Shown here piece by piece: positions 1-6,153 of a stretch of 64,000 nucleotides of DNA. A program made the translations under genes and the position numbers. Origin of the DNA: JABCPE02 sp963520375 (GTDB lineage: Bacteria; Bacteroidota; Bacteroidia; Flavobacteriales; Weeksellaceae). Location of the stretch: contig CAUQQF010000004.1 of the NCBI GenBank assembly GCA_963520375.1, forward strand, positions 62,001 through 126,000, given 5' to 3'. The number at the start of each line of letters is the position of its first letter. Position 1 is the first letter of the stretch. The notes beneath the pieces were generated by a model. The model saw only the letters and a list, made by a program, of their open reading frames with translations, was not told the DNA's origin and did not search any database.

Positions 1-310
1 GGTAGCAGAAGTAGCAAATGCTCCTGCAAAACTTATCAAGAATTTCAGAAAGAATGGAGAATTCCCTGCTTTGAAATCGGCTTATTTGCAAGAAACTTTC
101 TATATTGGTGATAACCAGTTAGATACTCTAGCGAACATCAAGTCTAAAGAAGAGATGATTGGAGAAATCATAGGATTGCTTCAATCTCCAATCAGAAACT
201 TGATTTCTGCATTGCAAAACAAACCAGAGGCTGCAGAAGCGAAAGCAGAAGCTCCTGTGGCAGAAGAACCAAAACAAGAAGAACCTGCATCTGAAGAAGG
301 AGCAGAGTAA
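1..310 (+). CDS. rplJ: 50S ribosomal protein L10, C-terminal part (5' end outside window)
   Basis: The frame is open from base 2, so the gene begins left of the window; the TTG at 71 is internal. L10 forms the base of the ribosomal stalk and anchors L7/L12 dimers. The visible part ends in the helix that binds L12 (around GLLQSPIRNLISALQ) and then a flavobacterial-style Ala/Glu/Pro/Lys-rich tail of about 30 residues. rplL follows after 76 bp, the standard stalk-gene pair. Identification rests on the position before rplL and on this C-terminal pattern. Confidence 0.88.
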   Translation, partial: VAEVANAPAKLIKNFRKNGEFPALKSAYLQETFYIGDNQLDTLANIKSKEEMIGEIIGLLQSPIRNLISALQNKPEAAEAKAEAPVAEEPKQEEPASEEGAE

Positions 311-386
311 TCTTTGGTCTTCACAGAGTAAAATAGACACTCAAAAAAATTAAAATAAATCGTTCAACAATTAAAACATTAAAAAA

Positions 387-758
387 ATGTCAGATTTAAA
401 AAAATTAGCGGAAACGCTTGTTAACTTAACAGTAAAAGATGTAAATGAATTAGCTACTATTCTTAAAGAAGAGTACGGAATCGAGCCAGCTGCTGCTGCA
501 GTAGTAGTATCTGGTGCTGCTGGTGGAGGTGCTGCAGCTGAGGAAAAATCAGAATTTGATGTAATCCTTAAAAATGCAGGTGCTTCTAAATTAGCTGTAG
601 TTAAGTTAGTTAAAGACTTAACAGGTGCTGGTCTTAAAGAAGCTAAAGACATCGTAGATGGTGCTCCAGCTCCAGTAAAAACAGGAGTTCCAAAAGACGA
701 AGCAGAAGCTCTTAAAAAGCAATTAGAAGAAGCTGGTGCTGAAGTAGAATTGAAGTAA
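387..758 (+). CDS. rplL: 50S ribosomal protein L7/L12
   Basis: This is the multimeric stalk protein that recruits translational GTPases. The 123 residues show the N-terminal dimerisation helices (1-33), an Ala/Gly/Val hinge (about 34-52) and the conserved C-terminal domain with the FDVILK and GLKEAKDIVD motifs. Length is normal for the family. The stop codon is followed by a strong hairpin terminator. The rpoB and rpoC genes that usually come next are absent; a DedA gene on the other strand lies there instead. Confidence 0.98.
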   Translation: MSDLKKLAETLVNLTVKDVNELATILKEEYGIEPAAAAVVVSGAAGGGAAAEEKSEFDVILKNAGASKLAVVKLVKDLTGAGLKEAKDIVDGAPAPVKTGVPKDEAEALKKQLEEAGAEVELK

Positions 759-777
759 TTATTAAATTACAATAACT

Positions 778-812
778 AAAAAAGCTGTTTCATTTTGAAA
801 CAGCTTTTTATT
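778..812 (+). terminator. Intrinsic terminator after rplL
   Basis: An 11-bp perfect stem (781-791 with 797-807) with a 5-base loop is followed by a T-rich tract. It closes the rplJL transcript. A-rich sequence on the other side means it could also act for the converging DedA gene. Confidence 0.85.
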
Positions 813-851
813 TTTCACTGATTAGATAAAGATTAAAATTAATTAAAAGTT

Positions 852-1505
852 TTATTTTTTTAAGGCTTTGATTATAACAGGAGTTGTAGTTACTACAATC
901 AGTCCAATGATAATATATTCTAAATGTTTTTTCAAATCAATTCCAAACTGGTCAATAAAAAGTTTATCCAAATAATGTCCAGCAAAAATCAGAGAAAAGG
1001 ACCATAAAAGCCCGCCTATAATATTATATAAAAAGAACTTTTTGCTATCCATTTTTACTATGCCCGCTACAATAGGAGCAAAGGTTCTAATCATGGGTAA
1101 AAATCTTGCAATAATAATAGCCATAGCTCCATTTTCCTCATAAAACTGCTGGGCTTTCAGTAGATAACTTCTTTTAAAGAAAAAAGATTCTTTCTTTTGG
1201 TAAAGTTTCTGACCACTTTTTGAACCAAACCAATATCCTACTGAATCACCAAGAATAGCAGCAATACCGACAGTAGCAGCTAAAATCGTGGTATTGAGAA
1301 GGTCACTTCCTGTTTCTCCAAAAGTTTCGCTGATAATCGTGGTGGAATAAATTCCAGAAATAAACAATAAGCTGTCCCCAGGCAGGAAAAATCCGAAGAA
1401 TAATCCTGATTCTGCAAATACGATGAGGAGAACCAGCCAAAAACCACCTAATTTAATGTAAAATTCAGGGTTTACTAAATCTTTCCAACTTTCAAAATGT
1501 TCCAT
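852..1505 (-). CDS. DedA family membrane protein
   Basis: This is a 217-residue polytopic inner-membrane protein of the DedA/VTT (SNARE-associated Golgi protein) superfamily. Several members of the family are implicated in lipid-carrier flipping and membrane homeostasis. Diagnostic features are FGFFLPGDSLLF near residues 35-46, a GYWFGSKSG segment, and ARFLPMIRTFAPIVAG around 133-148, which carries the conserved arginines and prolines of the re-entrant loops. It lies 53 bp downstream of prfB but has its own promoter in that gap. The substrate cannot be told from sequence. Confidence 0.9.
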   Translation of the reverse strand: MEHFESWKDLVNPEFYIKLGGFWLVLLIVFAESGLFFGFFLPGDSLLFISGIYSTTIISETFGETGSDLLNTTILAATVGIAAILGDSVGYWFGSKSGQKLYQKKESFFFKRSYLLKAQQFYEENGAMAIIIARFLPMIRTFAPIVAGIVKMDSKKFFLYNIIGGLLWSFSLIFAGHYLDKLFIDQFGIDLKKHLEYIIIGLIVVTTTPVIIKALKK

Positions 1506-1521
1506 AAAATCTAATAATCAA

Positions 1522-1549
1522 CAAAGATAATTTATTTAAGAATATCAAC
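1522..1549 (-). promoter_or_regulatory. Bacteroidota-type promoter for the DedA gene
   Basis: Read on the minus strand, TTG (1547-1549) is followed after 17 bp by TATCTTTG (1522-1529), matching the TTG-N17-23-TAnnTTTG consensus. The predicted transcription start is about 10 bases before the ATG. Confidence 0.6.
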
Positions 1550-1558
1550 TATAAAATT

Positions 1559-2671
1559 TTATATCATTAAATCATGGGTTTCGTCACTTTGTCCTTCTGC
1601 CATTAGGAAAGATTTCAGGAAAGGAGTGATATTACCATTCATTACAGAATCTACATCAGAAGTCTCATAGCCAGAGCGAACATCTTTTACTAATTTGTAA
1701 GGATGCATCACATAGTTTCTAATCTGGCTGCCCCATTCTATTTTCATTTTTCCTGCTTCTATTTCGTTTCGTGCCTTGTTTCTTTCTTCCAATTCTATTT
1801 CGTAAAGCCTTGATTTTAAGAGCTGCATGGCTTTTTCTTTGTTCTGAAGCTGTGAACGGCTTTCAGAGTTTTCGATGATGATTCCCGTAGGGTGGTGGCG
1901 AAGTCGCACGGCAGTTTCTACTTTGTTTACATTCTGTCCTCCCGCACCGCTGGCTCTCATGGTTTCAAAGGTAATGTCAGAAGGATTGATATTAATCTCA
2001 ATAGTGTCATCCACCAAAGGATAAACATAAACGGAAACAAAGCTGGTATGGCGTTTCGCATTGCTGTCAAAAGGAGAAATTCTCACCAAACGATGTACAC
2101 CGTTTTCGCCTTTTAGATATCCGAAGGCAAATTCACCATCTATCTCTAATGTCACGGTTTTCACGCCCGCTACATCTCCTTCTTGGAAGTTGAGCTCTCG
2201 CACGCTGTATCCCTGCTTTTCTGCCCACATGATGTACATTCTCATCAGCATAGATGCCCAGTCGCAGCTTTCTGTTCCACCTGCTCCAGCTGTGATTTGG
2301 AGGACGGCAGAAAGCTCATCTCCTTCACTGGAAAGCATATTTTTAAACTCCAGATTTTCTATTTTTTCAAGAAGTTTTGGGAAGATGTCTTCCACTTCTT
2401 TTTCGCTGTCTGGGTCTTCTTTGGAAAATTCTACCAATACTTGTAAATCTTCAAATTCTTTATGGATTTCTTCGTATTCTTCCACCCATTTCTTTTTGGA
2501 GCGGAGCTGTTTCAGAAAAGCCTCGGCTTCTTTCGGATTGTCCCAAAATTCTGGCGAAGCAGTTTTCTCATCATCATTGGATATTTCTACCTTTTTTCGC
2601 TCTATTTGAAGGTATTTGTATAAATCTTCTATTCGGGTCTGTGTGTCTTTTATTTGCTCGTTACTAATCAC
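1559..2671 (-). CDS. prfB: Peptide chain release factor 2
   Basis: This factor recognises UGA and UAA stop codons and triggers peptide release. The 370 residues carry the RF2 codon-recognition tripeptide SPF (199-201) and the catalytic GGQ motif (244-246). The gene reads as one uninterrupted frame. At codons 21-22, where many prfB genes have the CUU-UGA programmed frameshift, this gene has CTT-CAA (2606-2611), so the autoregulatory frameshift is absent. pth lies upstream on the same strand. Confidence 0.97.
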   Translation of the reverse strand: MISNEQIKDTQTRIEDLYKYLQIERKKVEISNDDEKTASPEFWDNPKEAEAFLKQLRSKKKWVEEYEEIHKEFEDLQVLVEFSKEDPDSEKEVEDIFPKLLEKIENLEFKNMLSSEGDELSAVLQITAGAGGTESCDWASMLMRMYIMWAEKQGYSVRELNFQEGDVAGVKTVTLEIDGEFAFGYLKGENGVHRLVRISPFDSNAKRHTSFVSVYVYPLVDDTIEININPSDITFETMRASGAGGQNVNKVETAVRLRHHPTGIIIENSESRSQLQNKEKAMQLLKSRLYEIELEERNKARNEIEAGKMKIEWGSQIRNYVMHPYKLVKDVRSGYETSDVDSVMNGNITPFLKSFLMAEGQSDETHDLMI

Positions 2672-2685
2672 AAATTCAAATTTTT

Positions 2686-2693
2686 ACAAAAAT
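2686..2693 (-). promoter_or_regulatory. Candidate -7 element for prfB
   Basis: TATTTTTG on the minus strand fits TAnnTTTG and lies 14 bp before the prfB start codon. No clear -33 TTG is present, so this is tentative. Confidence 0.4.
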
Positions 2694-2725
2694 AATAGTT
2701 TTTTGGTGATTTTAGTAATAAAAAT

Positions 2726-3289
2726 TTATTTTCCGTTAAAAGTATTCATCGTATTGGTAATTCCTGCGAAAACGAAGGACAGGCAGGCATCTGCGAACTT
2801 ATCAATTCTTTCAGGGAGTTTTTCTTTTTCTTCCTCGCTCCATTCACCGATGACATAGTCTATCTGTCTGCCCTTTTCGAAATCGGAAGAAATCCCAAAT
2901 CTTAGGCGGGCGTAGTTTTGGGTTTTTATCATTTCCTGAATGTTTTTCAGACCGTTGTGCCCAGCATCAGAACCCTTTGATTTTAGGCGTAAAGCACCGA
3001 AAGGCAGCGCCAAATCATCTGTCACGACGAGGATATTTTCCAAAGGAATGTTTTCTTTCTGCATCCAGAATTTCAGGGCGTTTCCAGAGAGATTTACATA
3101 AGTGTCTGGTTTTAAAAGAATTATTTTTCTGCCCTTGTATTTTCCCTCGGCTGTCCATCCGTAGTTTGCAGAGCTGAACTGTGCATCTATTTTTTCGGCA
3201 ACTCTCTCCACGATTTTAAAACCGATGTTATGCCTTGTATTTTCGTATTTTTCGCCTTTGTTTCCTATTCCTAAAATTAAGTATTTCAT
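2726..3289 (-). CDS. pth: Peptidyl-tRNA hydrolase
   Basis: This enzyme releases tRNA from prematurely dropped peptidyl-tRNA in the cytosol. The 187 residues have the family signature: N10 in GIGNKGEKYENTRHNIGF, catalytic His20, the TYVNLSG motif, the catalytic aspartate in VVTDDLALPFG, and the DAGHNGLKNI motif. Length is normal. It lies between the ATPase gene (40 bp upstream) and prfB (54 bp downstream), all on the minus strand, so a translation-termination and recycling pair sits here. Confidence 0.97.
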   Translation of the reverse strand: MKYLILGIGNKGEKYENTRHNIGFKIVERVAEKIDAQFSSANYGWTAEGKYKGRKIILLKPDTYVNLSGNALKFWMQKENIPLENILVVTDDLALPFGALRLKSKGSDAGHNGLKNIQEMIKTQNYARLRFGISSDFEKGRQIDYVIGEWSEEEKEKLPERIDKFADACLSFVFAGITNTMNTFNGK

Positions 3290-3329
3290 TGTTTTAACTA
3301 AAATTGTTTCCTATAGAGGAAGATAATAT

Positions 3330-4478
3330 TTATTGATAATTTTCATTAAAATAAACTTGCTTGAACCAAAGTTCAAACACAGGGTCAAGCAGCTCGTATG
3401 AGTTTTCTTCTTTGTGGATTAAATCCTTCTGCAAAAGAATGTTTCTGTTTTTGGATACAGATGCGGAAGTTCCCATTTGGTATTTTTCCAAGGTGGATTT
3501 AGAAGAAAGCTGTTTTTCTTTTTTTACCAAAGCTTTTATAAAGTTAATCTGCGTATTGCTGATTTCTTCTATAATCTGCTGGAAAAACGGAATATTGCTT
3601 TGGATTAAACGAGATAATGCGTTTTTGAAAACCTCTTCTGTCACTTCTTTCTCCGTTTCGCTCCAGATGTAGTAAGAGAACTGCTGAACATACCAAGAAT
3701 GATTTTTCATCAAATCTGCTATTTTTTCGGCAAATTCCTCTGAAATTTTTTTATTGGTTTTGCGGAAATTCTCCATTATAAAAGGAATCCATTTCTCCTT
3801 TTTTATTTTTGGTAACAGAAACAAGTCTCCGAAGCGGTAGAAAGGCTTGGAGGGTTTGCTGAAAATGTCAGTCATCATGTGTCTTTTGCTCCCATAGAGA
3901 CAGTAGACCACATTTTTCTGCTGCTGCCACACGGAACGCATTTTCTTTTCTAAAGTTTCAAAATCATGATACTGGGCTAGGTTCTGAAACTCATCAATAC
4001 AAATAATGAATTTTACGCCCTTTTTTTCTGCTAAAACTTCGGGTAAATTTAGAATTTCAAGGCTGTGTTTTTTAACTTCTTCCCAATCAAAAGAAAGACT
4101 AAAATCACTATCAGGCTGTATACCGATGCTGATTTTAGGAATGAGATTTTTGAAAACCTCACGGGCATTATTTGTCCATTCTTCCCATTTTGTGGAACTT
4201 GCTTTGATGACTTCTCTTGCAAAAATCTCCAAAAATTCATGCTCTGAATTAGCTGAAAACAGGTCTATTTTTACGGTTTTGTAGTTGGGCTCTTCTCTGT
4301 TGATTTCTGCAATCGCTTTGGCAACCAATGAAGATTTTCCCCATCTTCTCGGTGAAATGATAATGGTATTTACACCGCTGATTAGGTTTTTTTTTAGTTT
4401 TTGTAATTCTTCTTCTCTATTAGTAAAAGCCTGAAGATTAACAATATGCCCAAAAGAAAAAGGTGATAATTCTCCCAT
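3330..4478 (-). CDS. AAA-type ATPase of the archaeal-ATPase (ATPase_2) group
   Basis: This is a P-loop ATPase with Walker A SPRRWGKSS and Walker B IICIDEFQN about 120 residues later, followed by a helical lid and a C-terminal winged-helix-like region (about the last 90 residues). It belongs to the ATPase_2/STAND-like group common as orphans in Bacteroidota; the cellular role is unknown. An in-frame ATG lies 11 codons upstream at 4511. I chose 4478 because the family usually starts a few residues before an NPF-type motif (here SPF), and because the upstream codons fall inside a tandem-repeat operator-like array. Confidence 0.8.
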   Translation of the reverse strand: MGELSPFSFGHIVNLQAFTNREEELQKLKKNLISGVNTIIISPRRWGKSSLVAKAIAEINREEPNYKTVKIDLFSANSEHEFLEIFAREVIKASSTKWEEWTNNAREVFKNLIPKISIGIQPDSDFSLSFDWEEVKKHSLEILNLPEVLAEKKGVKFIICIDEFQNLAQYHDFETLEKKMRSVWQQQKNVVYCLYGSKRHMMTDIFSKPSKPFYRFGDLFLLPKIKKEKWIPFIMENFRKTNKKISEEFAEKIADLMKNHSWYVQQFSYYIWSETEKEVTEEVFKNALSRLIQSNIPFFQQIIEEISNTQINFIKALVKKEKQLSSKSTLEKYQMGTSASVSKNRNILLQKDLIHKEENSYELLDPVFELWFKQVYFNENYQ

Positions 4479-4488
4479 AATTATAAAA

Positions 4489-4533
4489 CTTCTATTTTGG
4501 TAACTTACCATTTAGTAACTTACTGTTTGGTAA
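4489..4533 (-). repeat. Three tandem 15-bp palindromic repeats over the ATPase gene start
   Basis: On the minus strand the units are TTACCAAACAGTAAG (4519-4533), TTACTAAATGGTAAG (4504-4518) and TTACCAAAATAGAAG (4489-4503). The first two are imperfect palindromes with CTTAC/GTAAG arms. The array starts at the predicted transcription start, just downstream of the -7 element, and ends 10 bp before the chosen ATG. This is where a repressor would bind. Confidence 0.75.
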
Positions 4534-4535
4534 GA

Positions 4536-4564
4536 CAAAAATAATAAATAATTTTAATATACAA
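4536..4564 (-). promoter_or_regulatory. Promoter of the ATPase gene
   Basis: On the minus strand TTG (4562-4564) is followed after 18 bp by TATTTTTG (4536-4543), an excellent match to the Bacteroidota consensus. The -33 element lies inside direct repeat R1. Confidence 0.65.
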
Positions 4565-4670
4565 TTATAATATTGTTTATTAAAACTAAACGCCTCATTT
4601 TAAATGGATTTGTAATCAAAATCGGCACTAAAAATAGAAGGGTGTTTTGTATATTTGTGCGAGATATTTA
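4551..4670 (+). repeat. Direct repeat R1 (120 bp), partner of R2 at 5407-5523
   Basis: R1 and R2 align along their whole length with small indels, roughly three quarters to four fifths identical by eye. Shared blocks include ATTTTAATAT, CAATTATAATATT, AATGGATTT, ATAGAAG and TTTGTGCGAGA. Each copy carries a plus-strand TAnnTTTG promoter element near its right end. The copies flank the orphan gene at 4680-5357. Confidence 0.8.
4650..4657 (+). promoter_or_regulatory. -7 promoter element in R1, upstream of the orphan gene
   Basis: TATATTTG matches TAnnTTTG. The predicted transcription start is about 15-18 bases before the ATG at 4680. No clear -33 TTG is seen. The R2 copy (TATCTTTG, 5503-5510) is conserved, which supports function. 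Confidence 0.55.
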
Positions 4671-4679
4671 GTGTTTTGT

Positions 4680-5357
4680 ATGAAAATCATTTTTAAAGAC
4701 TATTTAGATATTTTTGAAAAATATCCAAAAGATAAATATTTAACAAGAGAAGAAAGAAAAGAAAGATATAAATTATTACAAGAATATGAAAAAAGAAATT
4801 ATCAAGATGAAATAAGCACTGATGAATTCAAAGATTTTATTAACTTATATATAGATAAAATTGAGATATCTTCACAATTTATTGGAAAATTTTTAGAAGT
4901 AATAAAAAATGACATAAATAATGGTGGAACTTTTGCTTTAAAATTTTTAATTGGAGATAAAGAAGAAAATGATAATTATCTTAAATTTTTTAACTTACTT
5001 TATGACGAATTTGGTGACAGAATTAATTTAATAAATAAACTTTTAGAAAAAGAGCCAGATTATTTACCAGCTATAAAGCAAAAATATACAATTTTATCAA
5101 ATTATATAGATTTTTCTATACATGAAATGCCTTGGGGGCTTTTACTTGATAAACCTATTTCAGAAAAAAATGCAAAAATAGAAGCTTTAGCTGATTTAGA
5201 AGAGTTTTCAAAATTGTCAAAAAAGTTAGGAAAAGACAATGAAGAATATATAGAAGATTGTAGAATCTACTATAATGCTTGGTTTGATTACTTAGATAAC
5301 AAAGATAAATACAAATCTTATGAGGAATATTTAGAAAAACATAACATAGAATATTGA
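4680..5357 (+). CDS. Uncharacterised AT-rich orphan protein
   Basis: I do not recognise the family. The frame is open from 4647, but that TTG lies inside the promoter element, so the ATG at 4680 is chosen, giving 225 residues. The protein is soluble, highly charged and predicted mostly helical, with no signal peptide or membrane segment. The N-terminal third is Lys/Glu-rich (EERKERYKLLQEYEKR) and the C-terminus is aromatic and acidic (WFDYLDNKDKYKSYEEYLEK). Base composition is much more AT-rich than the neighbours, suggesting acquisition. It resembles small cytosolic accessory or immunity-type proteins only in general character. Confidence 0.7.
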   Translation: MKIIFKDYLDIFEKYPKDKYLTREERKERYKLLQEYEKRNYQDEISTDEFKDFINLYIDKIEISSQFIGKFLEVIKNDINNGGTFALKFLIGDKEENDNYLKFFNLLYDEFGDRINLINKLLEKEPDYLPAIKQKYTILSNYIDFSIHEMPWGLLLDKPISEKNAKIEALADLEEFSKLSKKLGKDNEEYIEDCRIYYNAWFDYLDNKDKYKSYEEYLEKHNIEY

Positions 5358-5371
5358 TAAGGAGTGTGGAT

Positions 5372-5404
5372 ATGAAAAAAGAAGTTATAATAGCACTTTT
5401 CTAA
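5372..5404 (+). pseudogene. Possible remnant of an exported-protein gene start
   Basis: A ten-codon reading frame (MKKEVIIALF then stop) looks like the start of a signal peptide. It is preceded by AAGGAG (5359-5364) at good spacing, unusual in Bacteroidota. A one-base shift would continue the hydrophobic stretch as LIILIC. The frame ends three bases before R2 begins, so it may have been truncated when R2 arrived. This could be chance in AT-rich DNA. Confidence 0.3.
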
Positions 5405-5406
5405 TC

Positions 5407-5523
5407 ATTTTAATATGCAATTATAATATTTTAAAAAACTAAATGCCTTGTTTTAATGGATTTATGACCAAAATCATCAGCCAATATAGAAGTAGGTTTT
5501 TGTATCTTTGTGCGAGAAATTTA
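5407..5523 (+). repeat. Direct repeat R2 (117 bp), partner of R1
   Basis: This is the second copy of the promoter-bearing repeat at 4551-4670, in the same orientation. Its last 20 bases, including the -7 element and TTTGTGCGAGA, are the best conserved. Confidence 0.8.
5503..5510 (+). promoter_or_regulatory. -7 promoter element in R2
   Basis: TATCTTTG matches TAnnTTTG. If it drives the gene at 5664, the leader would be about 145 bases, longer than usual here. Confidence 0.5.
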
Positions 5524-5663
5524 ATAATTAAAAAGAAGTGTTAGTTTTTATTTTGGTGTTCGGATGATTTCCAAAATCTTAAATATCAAGTAAAACTAAA
5601 AAGTCCTCACTTTTTTTGTATTTGTTCATCTGTGTTTAGAGCTTGACAGGAAAATAAAATACT

Positions 5664-6113
5664 ATGAAAAAAACAGCTTTATTTTTATTTATGTTATTTG
5701 CTTTTGTAATGAAAGCACAAGAAACACAAGAAACACAAGAAACTTTTTATATAGGAGAAAGATCAAGTGATAAAACAAAGTTTTATATTTATCCAAAAAC
5801 AGTGAGGGAATCGGAAAAACCAGGTTATATTACAGCATGGTTTTTACAGGAACATTCTGTTTCCCAAAAATTATTCAATGGTAAATATTATATGAAAACG
5901 AAAACTCAGTATCTAATAAATTGTAAATACAATAAGGCAGGTGTAATAACCACTTTATTATATTCCAAAAATGATAATCTTATCTACAATACAGAGAGTA
6001 CAGATGAATATTTAGTTAAAGAAGAATCAATGCCTCCTGGTTCTACTGGGGAATATATGATAAAAGCAGCATGTGGTTTTTATGATAAAATGTCTAATCA
6101 AAACCAAGAATAA
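5664..6113 (+). CDS. Exported protein resembling surface-adhesin protein E
   Basis: The 149 residues start with a Sec signal peptide (MKKTALFLFMLFAFVMKAQ) cleaved near residue 19. The mature part starts with a QET triplet repeat encoded by a 9-bp DNA repeat. A pattern in the second half, a Cys in YLINCKYN, a short beta hairpin, then PPGSTGEYMIKAACG with a second Cys, resembles the Adhesin_E-type fold, where the cysteines form a disulfide. That assignment is inference; the protein is periplasmic or surface-exposed. The gene lies downstream of repeat R2. Confidence 0.75.
   Translation: MKKTALFLFMLFAFVMKAQETQETQETFYIGERSSDKTKFYIYPKTVRESEKPGYITAWFLQEHSVSQKLFNGKYYMKTKTQYLINCKYNKAGVITTLLYSKNDNLIYNTESTDEYLVKEESMPPGSTGEYMIKAACGFYDKMSNQNQE
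5718..5744 (+). repeat. 9-bp short tandem repeat, three copies, in coding sequence
   Basis: The unit CAAGAAACA is repeated three times (last base of the third copy differs), encoding QETQETQET directly after the signal peptide. Copy-number change would keep the frame and alter only linker length. Confidence 0.85.
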
Positions 6114-6114
6114 A

Positions 6115-6153
6115 ATAAACCCAGCCTGCATTTCGCTTAGGCTGGTTTGTTTA
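6115..6153. terminator. Bidirectional terminator between the exported protein and mfd
   Basis: A 7-bp GC-rich stem, CCAGCCT (6121-6127) with AGGCTGG (6139-6145), is flanked by A-rich and T-rich ends on either side. The two genes converge here and the hairpin overlaps the last codons of mfd. Confidence 0.75.

Larger units (their letters stand above)
5358..5663 (+). other. 306-bp intergenic stretch
   Basis: The stretch holds a short gene-start remnant (5372-5404), the R2 repeat with its promoter (5407-5523), and about 140 bp of AT-rich sequence before the next ATG. No further gene or structured RNA was recognised in that last part. Confidence 0.7.

Noticed and set aside
2061..2609. Long plus-strand open frame opposite prfB
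   Set aside because: Antisense to a well-supported gene; its sequence shows no domain or signal and mirrors prfB codon structure.
4647..4679. Upstream in-frame TTG start for the orphan gene
   Set aside because: It lies within the TATATTTG promoter element, so it cannot be translated from that transcript.
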